Shown here piece after piece: positions 20,291 through 29,926 of a stretch of DNA of 64,000 nt. The stretch comes from Anastrepha obliqua (Eukaryota > Arthropoda > Insecta > Diptera > Tephritidae), in NCBI RefSeq assembly GCF_027943255.1, contig NW_026562179.1, positions 2,482,501-2,546,500 of the forward strand. The letters run 5' to 3'. Below the pieces are notes generated by a model. The model was given only the letters and a program-made list of their open reading frames with translations, did not search any database and was not told the origin of the DNA. Made by a program: the position numbers and the translations under genes. How positions within the stretch are numbered: position 1 is the stretch's first letter; every line of letters starts with the position of its first letter.

Positions 20291-23200
20291 GTGCTAATCT
20301 TGAAACCTAATATTAGAATTCCCCTTTTAGAAAAACCTTCCGGACAAATTAACCAAATTTCCGATAACAACATTTCAACTAGGGCACAGGAAAAACTGCA
20401 ACAAATCATTAAAAATCACGAAAAACTTTTTGATCCAATAAGTGACAGGGAAATTGCCGATACGACAGTGAGGGCGGAGATTAGAACGACAACGGCAGAG
20501 GCAATTTACACTAAGAGTTACCCATATCCTGCCTGCATGAGGGAGGAGGTTGAAAAGCAGGTCGAGGAATTGCTTGAGGAAGGCATTATTCGTCCTTCGA
20601 AAAGTCCATACAATTCCCCAATCGGGATTGTCCCCAAAAAGCCAAAACCCTCGAGAGAAAGGCAATATAGAACAGTGATGGTAAATGATTTTTTCAAAAA
20701 TCCCTACACAGCCCAAAAAAATTCCCTACTTTTCCCTACGCTTCAAAAAATTTTCCCTACAAAATTTCCTACATATTTTTCTCCTGTGTTTACACTATAC
20801 GAATTATTTGCTTAAGTTTTGGGCTTGGTGCTGTTTTGACACTTTATAAGACACTTGCATAAGAAATTTTATTTCAAAAATATATGTAAATACACATATT
20901 TATTATATTATATTATAAACACATATATAATGAAAAATACCGCAAAAAGACTAAAAATTAGACTTTTTCATTACATTCAGTTCTGTTTAAAACAAGACAG
21001 AGTTTCTATTTTTTCAGAATCCGGCACGATTACTTTTAAGATTGGGATTAAATGGGGTGAACCATTTGCAGCGCGTGGTTATGCTCAGCGAAGAACATGC
21101 TAAGTCTTATTTCGAAATTTCTGGAACCAATTGGTTTACTCGGCTTTTTCTTAAAAAAAAACTGTTTATTTTAGGTGTCTTTTTTATTGCCTTCATATTT
21201 TTTGGTGCATTTCTGATTCGGCGTGCTTCTGAAAATCAGACTTGCCGCAGTTCGAAACTTTGTCGCACGCAGCGCATTTTCATTTGAATGGATCGTTAGC
21301 CACAGCTTCCAACCAGCCACTAAAATTGTCGTCGTCAGGTCACTTGTTATTGAACTTTTGTTTCCGATACTTGCATTGTTTTTCCTGGTGTACCTCCAAA
21401 GAGTCAGTCGAAGAGGAGCAGCTCTTTTATGTAAAATATATAAATTTTAAATATAAAAAAAGCTAAAACTAAAATAATTGCAAACTTAATTCAAAAGTGA
21501 AAAGCACCAGGAAACGCGGGACAACTAACAATTTTCGCGCGAAGAAAATATCGCGTTAGCGTTAACGAAAAAAAAATGGCAATGTTGCCGTATTAACGCT
21601 TTAAAAGTATGCTGCCATAAGGAAAAAAATACTGGCATGAAATCTGCGGCTTTTTATTTTAAATGAAGTTTTTTAATATTTCCCGCTGTTTTAAAATTTT
21701 GTCTGTCCTTTTTGAAAATTCCCTACTTTTACAGAATTTAAAAAAATCTGTCCTCCTTTTTCGACAAAAATCCCTACATGTAGGGAATTTTCCCTACATT
21801 TACCATCACTGATATAGAATGGTGGTTGACTTCAAGCGCCTAAACGCCGTAACAATTGCTGACACTTACCCCATACCAGATATAAATGCAACTCTTGCCA
21901 GCTTAGGCGCTGCAAAATACTTTGCAACGATTGATTTAACTTCCGGGTTCCACCAGGTTCCAATGAAAGAGTGTGACGTACCAAAAACTGCGTTCTCAAC
22001 GATGAATGGAAAATTCGAATTTCTTAGGCTTCCATTCGCACTAAAGAACGCCCCTGCCATTTTTCAACGCATGATAGACGATGTTCTCAAAGAATATATT
22101 TGGAAGATCTGCTACGTGTATATTGACGATATCATATAATAGTTTTTGGCAAAAGTGAAGAAGAGCACCTAGAAAATGTTAGCACGTTCTTTGCAAGGCT
22201 CTTGAGTGCAAACCTAAAAGTTAATCTGAAAAAAACCCATTTCATGAAAACTAGCGTAGAATTCCTTGGTTATGTCATCACTCCTGACGAGATTAGGCCC
22301 GATGCAAAAAAAGTAAGAGCCATTCAGGAATTGGATCCTCCCGAAACGCTTAAGGATCTGAAGCGTTTTCTAGGAATGACGTCGTACTACCGAAAATTCA
22401 TTCGGGACTATGCAAAGGTGGCTAAGCCATTGACAAGTCTAACCCGAGGAGAAAACGGCCAAATAAAAGCTAACCAGTCGAGAAAGGTAAAAATCAAGCT
22501 CGAATCCGCTGCGTTGAAGGCGTTAGCTGATCTAAAGGAGCTACTCGTTTCGGCTGATATTTTGGTTTTCCCGGACTTTCAGAAACCCTTTAATTTGACT
22601 ACAGATGCTTCCAACTTTGCAATAGGCGCTGTCTTGTCCCAAGGTGAGGTTGGAAAGGATAGGCCAATCGCGTACATCTCTCGTTCGCTAAGCAAGACAG
22701 AAGAAAACTATGCTACAAATAAGAAGGAAATGCTGGCCATTGTATGGGCATTGGATAACCTGCGTTCCTACTTATATGGCGCAAACAACATTAAAATTTA
22801 TACCGATCATCAGCCGCTGACTTTCGCTCTAGGAAACCGAAACCATAACGCGAAGTTAAAAAGATGGAAGGCCCGAATAGAGGAATACAACCACGAGTTA
22901 ATTTACACACCCGGTAAATCAAACTATGTGGCAGATGCCCTATCCAGGATCAAATGTCGAAAACAGGACACAACAGGACTTCATGTATTGGCTAGTGTTA
23001 GAGATTCCGATACAGAAACGGCTAGTGAGGGAGCAGCCGATACATCCAGAACAATGACAGCCGCTAGATGCTCTACCACCGCGACCGCAAGTGAAATAGA
23101 AACTGTCCACAGCGCTGAACAAGACGCCTCCGATCTAATAATTCACGTCGAGGCACCCTTGAATGTTTTTAAGAATCAGCTCGTGATAAGAGAGGGACGG

Positions 23201-23791
23201 GAACTCCTTAGTGTTGAGAACCCACACGAGGGTTACACTCGCCATTATGTGACTCTAGCCGATATTAATCGGGACACTCTAGTAAGGATATTGAAAGAAA
23301 GGCTACGTCCAAATATAATCAACGGTGTCAAAATTCCCGAGAACAGGCTACAGCTTCTCCAAGATGTGTACCTCGAACACTTCCTTTATTACAAAATTAG
23401 GGTAACGCAAAGATTGGTAGAAGATGTGGCGAATGAAGAAAGAATTTGTAGAATAATAGAGGAAGAGCACAGGCGGGCTCATAGAAACCCGGTGGAGAAT
23501 AAAGGACAAATTTTGGAAAGGTACTACTTCCCCAAAATGGCGAGCCTGATAAGAAGCTTCACTAAAGCTTGCGAAATATGCCGGGTAAATAAATATGACA
23601 GACATCCTTTCGTCCCAAAATTAAAAGATACTCCAATACCCAAACATCTGTGCGATATCCTGCACATTGATATTTTCGAAACTAGCGGGGAGAAATTTTT
23701 AAGTTGTCTAGATAAATTCTCCAAATTTGCGAAGTTTTTCCACATTAAGGACAGGTCGGGCGTACTTTTACGAAAACATTTGCAAAAGTGA
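20291..23791 (+). pseudogene. pol (RT, RNase H, integrase N-part) of element C
   Basis: RT begins at 20291 and is interrupted at 20672 by the hAT copy. It resumes at 21820 with VVDFKRLNAVTIADTYPIPD and LTSGFHQVPM, and reaches the catalytic YIDD at about 22124. Five extra bases just after it create stops. The frame reopens at 22202 with FLGYVITPDEI, then RNase H (LTTDASNFAIGAVLSQ, TDHQPL) and the integrase zinc domain (HRRAHRN...CEICRVNKYDR), then HIDIF. A frameshift at about 23791 ends this stretch. The domain order is that of a Ty3/gypsy pol; the element cannot make a full product. Confidence 0.88.
20673..21811. mobile_element. Non-autonomous hAT-type element
   Basis: Inverted ends CAGTGATGGTAAATG and CATTTACCATCACTG are flanked by an 8-bp duplication ATATAGAA (20665-20672 and 21812-21819). 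The 8-bp target size and CA..TG ends fit hAT elements. The element is 1139 bp. The ends are rich in TCCCTAC or GTAGGGA motifs, clustered at about 20690-20770 and 21720-21800. No hAT transposase is recognised in the interior. It sits in the RT coding region of C and must postdate it. Confidence 0.92.
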
Positions 23792-24378
23792 TTCACTATT
23801 TTACGGTCCCGCGGATGATAGTTACGGATAACGAACGAGGATTCGTCACCCCTCTAGTATCTAATTATGTAAGAAGTTTGGGAATCAGGCTTTACCAGCC
23901 CCCATTCAAAAAAGTGAAGTAAATGGGCAGGTCGAGAGGCTTCATTCCACTATTATTGAAATATACCGCTGTCTGCAAAAGGAAATACCCAACACCAGCC
24001 CCAAGGAGTTAGTATACATAGCCGCTGATCGGTACAACAATTCAATTCATTCCATTACAAAGCATAAACCGAGCGACATATTTTTTAACAGGGTGCAAAG
24101 AATAAACTACTAGGGGATAAGAAATTTTCAGGAAAAGGTTTTCAATGAGGTAAGGGGTCAAATAAAAAAAATGAGGAATCAAGAAATTCTCGAATTAATA
24201 GAAAACGGGACAACCCTAAGGAATATTCGCAGGGCGACGTGGTGTACGTAAGGAATAGACAAATAAAAGCAAAGCAACGGCCACTGTACAAAAAGGAAGT
24301 CGTAGGAAAAGATAATAGGGTCACGGTAACAACAAATAATGGGAAAAGGATCCATAAGACTCAGGTAAAATATATATG
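23792..24378 (+). pseudogene. Integrase C-terminal half of element C
   Basis: After the frameshift the catalytic core continues with MIVTDNERGF (second Asp), LVSNYVRSLGIRLYQPP and VNGQVERLHSTI (catalytic Glu in QVERLH). A helical C-terminal region follows with NNSIHSITKHKPSDIFF. Stops and frame changes accumulate past about 24110. The last recognisable residues are HKTQVKYI before a TGA near 24378. The role would be LTR end processing and strand transfer. Confidence 0.78.
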
Positions 24379-24880
24379 AAACCGATCTTTCCTTTCCTTT
24401 TTGACAGATTTTTTCCTTCGCTGGCTCGTACAAAAAATGGGGTGATAATTAAAACCCTTTAGAAAAAAAAGAAGAAAAACAAATATTTTTATACGAAACA
24501 ATTTTTTATATTAAAAAAAAAAGAGGAAAAAAACAGTTAAGGAAAAAAGACAGAAAAAAGAAAAACAACACGCCAAATATATTCAAATAATGCAAGGCGT
24601 TGTAAATTGTAAAAAAAATATTTTTTTTGCCATATCTGTAACGCTCCTCTTTTCCTGAAAGCCACTTGTTTTAATATAAACGATGAAATGCTTTTTCTCC
24701 CTTTTCCTTTCGAAGGATATTCTGATTAGGAACAAGTTGCTTTCAAGAAAAGAACACGCGCAACTGGCAATATTAACTTAAGGCTGAAACAAGAAGTTAC
24801 CGATTTTTGTTATGTTATTTTGTTGCCACACTAAGAAAATTTGTAAATTTTTATTGAAAATTTTATCAAGCTAGATTACT
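24379..24880 (+). other. env-proximal, low-complexity region of element C
   Basis: No complete gene is seen. A/T- and purine-rich tracts dominate. A short frame at about 24590 (MQGVVNCKKNIFFAISVTLLFS) looks like a signal peptide and could be the env N-terminus or its leader exon. The boundary with element G is uncertain, within about 24840-24980. Confidence 0.4.
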
Positions 24881-24981
24881 CGTAATCCCCTGCGTTTGCG
24901 GATTCAACATCTTCGGCTACCATGCCCCATTGGTAGCGATAAATCAAGGTCAAGGCTGGATAGTAAATATATTTATTCCTT

Positions 24982-27912
24982 TTACTCCATAGTGAAGCAT
25001 AGGGCTACAACAAAACTCTTAAATCTGTCCCTGTCCAATGACATTCTTTTAATTTCATTCCAGTTCATTTCCGTTAATGTTATCTCCTTCTCTAGCTGTC
25101 TTCTCCAAGTATGCGCTGGGCGTCCCCTTCTGCGTGATCCCTGTGGGCTCCATTCAATGGCTTGCCTCGTGATATCTTGTGCGGGTTTTCTGAGCGTATG
25201 GCCGATCCAGTTCCACTTTCTTTTCAGAATATTTGTTTTGATGAGCGTATGGTTCGTCAGCTCCCACAGTCTGTCGTTGGTTATAGTTTCTGGCCTCCTT
25301 ATCTTTAGTATACGCCTAAGGCAGCGATTTGTAAAAGATTGCATGCGTTGTATTAGCCGTGGCGCAGCATTCCATGTTTCACATCCGTATAGTAAAACGG
25401 ATATGACGTTGGAATTAAATATTTTTAGTTTGGTGCCACGCGACAAGAATGAGGAGCTCCAGATGTTTTTCAATTGACCGAATGCTTGCAGCGACTTATT
25501 TATTCTGTTTTCGATGTCTTCCGCACAGCCGCCAGAGGTTGAGATAATGCATCCTAGGTAGCAGAAACTTTGAACTTCCTCTAAAGGTGTTGAGTTTAGT
25601 AGGAATGGGCGCGTGTTGTTTGCATTTATGCGCATGGCCTTGGTTTTAGAGACATTGATGTTGAGTCCCACTTTCGATGCCAGTGTCGATATCGATTTGA
25701 GTTTTCGTGCCATGTCGTCGTAGTTGTGCGCAAGGATGCAAATATCGTCGGCGTAATCGAGGTCGTTTAAGGATCCACGAAGACCCCATGTGATGCCTCT
25801 CTGATTAGCAAGAGCCTGACCTAAAATGGCGTCAAGGACAATGTTAAAGAGAGTTGGAGAGAGCGGGCAGCCTTGTTTTACTCCAGCTTTAACAATTATT
25901 GGCTCGCTTAGCTGTCCTTCATGTAGGATTCGGCAGCGTGCGTCCGTATATAAGTTTATAATGAGATTAATCATTCTTTCGGGAATGCCTTTACATCGGA
26001 GCGCGGCCCAAATAGCGTCGTGACGAAGAGTATCGAATGCCTTAGCAAAGTCGATAAATATTAAATAAAGCGGTGACCGATATTCCACGCTTTGCTCCAC
26101 TATTACCCGAAGGCTGTTTACGTGGTCAACACATGATCGGCGTGGCCTGAAGCCCGCTTGTTCTTCACGAAATATTGATGTCGAGTAAGCTTCGTGGATT
26201 CGTTTATTTATAATATGGGCAATGATTTTATTAACGCTGCATATAAATGTAATTCCTCTCCAATTAGTACATTGCGAGAGATCGCCTTTTTTTGGAATTT
26301 TTATTATAACTCCTTCCTTAAGCTCGCCTGGAAGGTGCCCGTCTGACCAGAAGCGTTCGATGATAGGTTGAACGAGCTTAGTGCTAGTAATTGGGTCTGC
26401 CTTTAATAGTTCTGGTGCGACGTTATCAATGCCAGGCGCCTTATTGGCTTTTAATGTTGTTATTGCATCTGCAATTTCTTTCATGGAGGGGCATTGCGTC
26501 CGAACGCTATCGTTATCAGCGTGTCTAGCGCAATTGCATTGTAAATTGCTGCTTCCATCAGTGTTGGAGAGTAGATTTTTGTAAAAGTTTTCCCAGACTT
26601 TGAGTTGGTCGTTACTTGAGCTGGCAAGCGAACCATTCTCGTCTCGGATTGGCTTACTAGTGGTAGACGGGCGGTTCGCTAGCTGCTTCACTGTTTTATA
26701 CAGGTCCCTGCTGCGGTGTGTCTCGCTTGCGGCCTGTGCTTCTTTAGCAATGTTTTCGATTCGTCTTCTTTTGTCGCAACGCGCGCTTCTTTTAACCATG
26801 CGATTTAGTAAGTTGTGTTTTCTCTGCGAATCAAGCTTCGCGCTTCGAGTTCTAGCGGTATTGATTGCGGCTTTGGCAGCTTTCCGTTGTTGAATAAGAT
26901 TCCAAGTTTCGTCGGATATCCATTCTTTTCGGTTTGTTTTGATGTAACCAATGTGGTTGTTAGCAGCAGTTATAAAAATGTTTTTAATACCGGGCCAGTG
27001 ATCACGCGACTCACCAGGGTTGTTTCTTTCAGCTGACTTCAGAGCATCAGTGTATGCGTTTGCCACTTCGGCCACCTTCAACTGCGATACATTGTGCCTT
27101 CGCGTTTGTCTATTCTCCCTCTTGACTGCTGCTACTTTAAGACGTAGGGTAGCCAAAATAAGGTGGTGGTCGCTTCCTATATCTGCGCCTCGCTTGTTCT
27201 TTACATCGAGCAGTGAGCCTCTCCATTTTTTGCTGATCAGAATATGGTCAATTTGGTTTTCCGTGTGCGAGTCCGGCGACACCCAAGTCACTTTGTGTAT
27301 GCGCTTATGGGGAAATAACGTGCCACCAATAACCAGATTATTAGTAGCGCACATTTCGGTGAGCATACGGCCATTTTCAGTTATTCTGCCAATGCCGTGA
27401 ACTCCCATGACATTTTGTAGCGATGTGTTGTCGTTTCCAACTTGGGCATAGAAGTCGCCTAGAATAATGACGATGTCGCCTTTTCGGACACTTGACAGTA
27501 CAGAGCTTAAGTTGTTGTAAAAATCTTCTTTAATTGACATCTCAGATAGTTCAGTGGGCGCGTAACATTGGATGCATGTTATGTTTCTAGCTCTGGAGCG
27601 AAACCTAGCTTCTATAATACGATCGGAGTGTGGTTTCCAGTCCAACAGAGCGTCACGTGCGTATCTTGACAGAAGGAAACCGACGCCGCCTGTCCGCGGT
27701 TCGTTATTTTTTTTCCCCGAGTAGAGGAATGTGAAGTTGTCGGTTGTTTTGAGCTCACCAATGTCAGCCCATCTCGTTTCCGATAAGCCAAGGATATGTA
27801 ATTTATAATTTGAGCACTCCTTGCACAATTGTGCTAGTTTCGAGGTTCCCAATAGAGTTCTGACGTTCCAAGTTCCAATTCGTGTCCTTAATTTCATTCC
27901 AAAGTTCGTCAT
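24982..27912 (-). CDS. Endonuclease-reverse transcriptase ORF of element G
   Basis: One uninterrupted frame of 976 codons from the ATG at 27912; codons further upstream start only at TTG. The N-terminal apurinic-type endonuclease has GTWNVRTLL, LSETRW, GDFYAQVGN (usual GDFNA) and GSDHHLIL. RT follows, with FRPRRSCVDHV, FIDFAKAFDTLRH, GVKQGCPLSPTLF and the catalytic DYADD motif near residue 725. A C-terminal GHTLRKPAQDITRQ and a W/R-rich tail complete it. It would nick target DNA and prime reverse transcription there. No RNase H is seen. The open frame inside a decayed host element suggests recent insertion. Confidence 0.88.
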   Translation of the reverse strand: MTNFGMKLRTRIGTWNVRTLLGTSKLAQLCKECSNYKLHILGLSETRWADIGELKTTDNFTFLYSGKKNNEPRTGGVGFLLSRYARDALLDWKPHSDRIIEARFRSRARNITCIQCYAPTELSEMSIKEDFYNNLSSVLSSVRKGDIVIILGDFYAQVGNDNTSLQNVMGVHGIGRITENGRMLTEMCATNNLVIGGTLFPHKRIHKVTWVSPDSHTENQIDHILISKKWRGSLLDVKNKRGADIGSDHHLILATLRLKVAAVKRENRQTRRHNVSQLKVAEVANAYTDALKSAERNNPGESRDHWPGIKNIFITAANNHIGYIKTNRKEWISDETWNLIQQRKAAKAAINTARTRSAKLDSQRKHNLLNRMVKRSARCDKRRRIENIAKEAQAASETHRSRDLYKTVKQLANRPSTTSKPIRDENGSLASSSNDQLKVWENFYKNLLSNTDGSSNLQCNCARHADNDSVRTQCPSMKEIADAITTLKANKAPGIDNVAPELLKADPITSTKLVQPIIERFWSDGHLPGELKEGVIIKIPKKGDLSQCTNWRGITFICSVNKIIAHIINKRIHEAYSTSIFREEQAGFRPRRSCVDHVNSLRVIVEQSVEYRSPLYLIFIDFAKAFDTLRHDAIWAALRCKGIPERMINLIINLYTDARCRILHEGQLSEPIIVKAGVKQGCPLSPTLFNIVLDAILGQALANQRGITWGLRGSLNDLDYADDICILAHNYDDMARKLKSISTLASKVGLNINVSKTKAMRINANNTRPFLLNSTPLEEVQSFCYLGCIISTSGGCAEDIENRINKSLQAFGQLKNIWSSSFLSRGTKLKIFNSNVISVLLYGCETWNAAPRLIQRMQSFTNRCLRRILKIRRPETITNDRLWELTNHTLIKTNILKRKWNWIGHTLRKPAQDITRQAIEWSPQGSRRRGRPAHTWRRQLEKEITLTEMNWNEIKRMSLDRDRFKSFVVALCFTME

Positions 27913-27970
27913 CGAAAATTCCGGTCGATTTCTTTGTATTGTTGTGGTTTCAGTAATCAATAAGTTTTAA

Positions 27971-28030
27971 GATAGGCAACTGATTAGGCTACGCATCCGA
28001 GATAGGCAACTGATTAGGCTACGCATCCGA
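27971..28030. repeat. Two perfect tandem 30-bp units
   Basis: The unit GATAGGCAACTGATTAGGCT plus ten further bases occurs twice head to tail, 27971-28000 and 28001-28030, at the junction between element G and the env coding sequence of C. It may be 5' UTR monomers of G or a junction duplication. Confidence 0.85.
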
Positions 28031-29427
28031 TTGGCCACTTTAAATTGATACATAAGATTGATTTGAATCTCTTCAGTGAAGCATTGAGGAAATTCGAAAC
28101 GGCTGCAGAAGGCATGAAGAATGATGTCGCAAAATCCTTTGCGGCATACAACTTGAACCACATTAGTCAACGCCTCGCCGAACTTCGGGCCACTAAACTC
28201 CGTAAAATCCGGTCAATCAATTGGCTTGGATCGGCCTGGAAATGGGTTGCCGGCTCGCCTGACGCAACAGACGCAACAGAGGACACAATCCTCACAAGTC
28301 AGGATGATGTAATCGCAAACAACAACCACCAATTTAAAATAAATGAGGAACTCTTCAATGCCACTCGGGAATCTATGAACCAGATCAATCAGATGACACG
28401 TTACGTAAACACCATTGGGAAAGAGGTTGGCACTACGGCTGCTGAAACCATACTGCTTAACCGTATACAGATCCTCAAGGAAGAAATAAGTGAGGTAGTA
28501 CGCGCGTTTCAAATGGCAAAGACGGGCATAGTCAACACCAACCTCTTAAACCCGGTTGAGTTACATCAGCTAATTTCTGAAGAAGAGGCTTTACCCTATC
28601 AAAATGCCATTGAGGCAATTGAATATGCGAAGCCCTCCTTATTTTCAAACGGCTCTCTGCTGCTTTATGTACTCGCAATCCCTAAGGTCAGAACAGATGA
28701 ATTCCGCTTTCTAGTGACAAGAGCTGCGGTTCATGCAGGTATGAGAGTAGTTGCAAACTACACGAAAATGTTGGTCACCATGGAAGAAACGTACGGCATA
28801 ATAAGTGAATGTCCTTCGATCAAAAATTCAACGATCTGCGAGATGAGCCATTTGCAAAGATTACCCGAGGAAGGATGCCTGGCACGTCTAATTAAGGGTT
28901 GTGACGCTGAATGCCACTTCGAACCTGAAAATGGAGAAACTATCGAATTAATTAGTGAAGGTACATTATTTCTAACCAACTTTCAGGGGACTGTTCGTAA
29001 TGATAATCGCAAGAGCGTCCTTAACGGCACGTTCCTCATCCAGTTTAGCAATGAGACAATTTGGGTGAAGAACGAAACCTTTTCTAACAGAGCATCGCAG
29101 AGCTCGCAGGTATTGCCAACAGCGGTTACCAACGTGAAAAGCCAAGGATTTAAACCAAGTCTAGAATACTTTCACGAGTTGAGCATGACGAATATCAACC
29201 ATCTGGGCAAACTGGGCCAGAGATTCCGTGTCTCTCTGGCAGTTGACGCCTTTTTTATTTGCATATTGGCCGTGGTCTCCTACTGGATTTGGAGAAAGAT
29301 AACAGCAAGCCTTGATCTCCCTCCGATACGTCAACCTACCATTCCGATGCCTGTTGCTACCTACGCGAAGGAGACGCCCGACGATTCCCGGAATACGCAT
29401 GTCAATCTGCGGGACGCAGATATTTAG
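28031..29427 (+). pseudogene. env of element C (open from the G junction)
   Basis: This is an errantivirus-type class I fusion envelope gene, open for about 460 codons to 29427; a nominal start at 28045 is TTG, so the true start lies upstream of G. It begins near the conserved HKIDLNLFSEAL segment. The cleavage region reads RKIR then SINWLGSAWKW, near codons 53-56 of the frame, less basic than a usual furin site. Paired Cys follow (ECPSIKNSTIC, GCLARLIKGCDAEC) with several N-glycosylation sites. A transmembrane segment (AFFICILAVVSYWIW) lies near residue 405. The signal peptide end is separated by element G, so no complete product can be made. Confidence 0.83.
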
Positions 29428-29444
29428 AGGGGGGGGGTGGGGCC

Positions 29445-29850
29445 AATTAACACCACAGTTAAATCGCTCACCTGCAGCAGAAGCACACCTGTCTATTGAA
29501 ATATGCTGACAGTGCGTCTGCTTAATGCAACGTGATCCACACGCGCATCCAGCAGACAGCAACTTCACCTGAAATGCACAACATCGTGGGAATCGCTATG
29601 TCAGCAGAGTTAGGGTAGGAATAAGGCTAGCTTAAGTATAAAAGGTTCTGAGTTTGGCGCTGTGCGGGCAGTCTTGAACCAGTAGTCTACAATCGGTATC
29701 CTTCAACCAGCTAATTAATAAAATTTATTGTTAAATACCTAAAAAAGGAGAATTAATTCTAGGATCCCGAAAGTAAGTATAACGTAACGGGCCAAGTGGT
29801 TGGCCCGCAACTTTAATTTTTTAAACGATGTACTGCGGGACACGTTAACT
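29445..29850 (+). repeat. 3' LTR of element C
   Basis: It is 406 bp, with six substitutions relative to the 5' LTR. A polypurine tract of about 16 bases (AGAGGGGGGGGGTGGGG) precedes it. TATAAAA lies at 29637-29643. TCAA at 29851-29854 is the target duplication. Confidence 0.93.
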
Positions 29851-29926
29851 TCAATAACACACACAAAACCCTTTTTTTTGTTTATTTTATTTTTTTTTGT
29901 TTTTCTTTTTAAGCTATTTTTCTTTT

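Larger units (their letters stand above)
24880..28030 (-). mobile_element. Non-LTR retrotransposon G in env of element C
   Basis: A full-length single-ORF element lies on the minus strand inside the env gene of C. The ORF runs from 27912 to 24982. The 5' side ends near two perfect tandem 30-bp units (27971-28030), and the 3' side has no long poly-A. I could not find a target duplication, so both borders are approximate. The clade is not settled by eye: the endonuclease opening (GTWNVRTLL) and the C-terminal segment with RRRGRPAHTWRRQ are typical of a widespread RTE/CR1-like group. Confidence 0.72.
16362..29850 (+). mobile_element. Gypsy/errantivirus-type LTR retrotransposon C
   Basis: LTRs are 406 bp each (16362-16767 and 29445-29850), starting AGTTAACACC and ending GTTAACT, flanked by TCAA at 16358-16361 and 29851-29854. 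The LTRs differ at six positions by eye, about 1.5%. In order it holds a primer site, a leader with 145-bp tandem repeats, gag, protease, RT, RNase H, integrase and env. Two later insertions interrupt it: a hAT copy in RT (20673-21811) and non-LTR element G in env (about 24880-28030). The frames are broken at several points, so the copy is inactive, but the env segment downstream of G is open. Confidence 0.93.

Noticed and set aside
24896..27400. Several plus-strand frames of 60-190 codons
   Set aside because: They are antisense shadows of the long minus-strand ORF of element G.
27971..28030. The 30-bp tandem as target duplication of element G
   Set aside because: Both copies lie on the same side; nothing similar is seen at the other border near 24880-24980.
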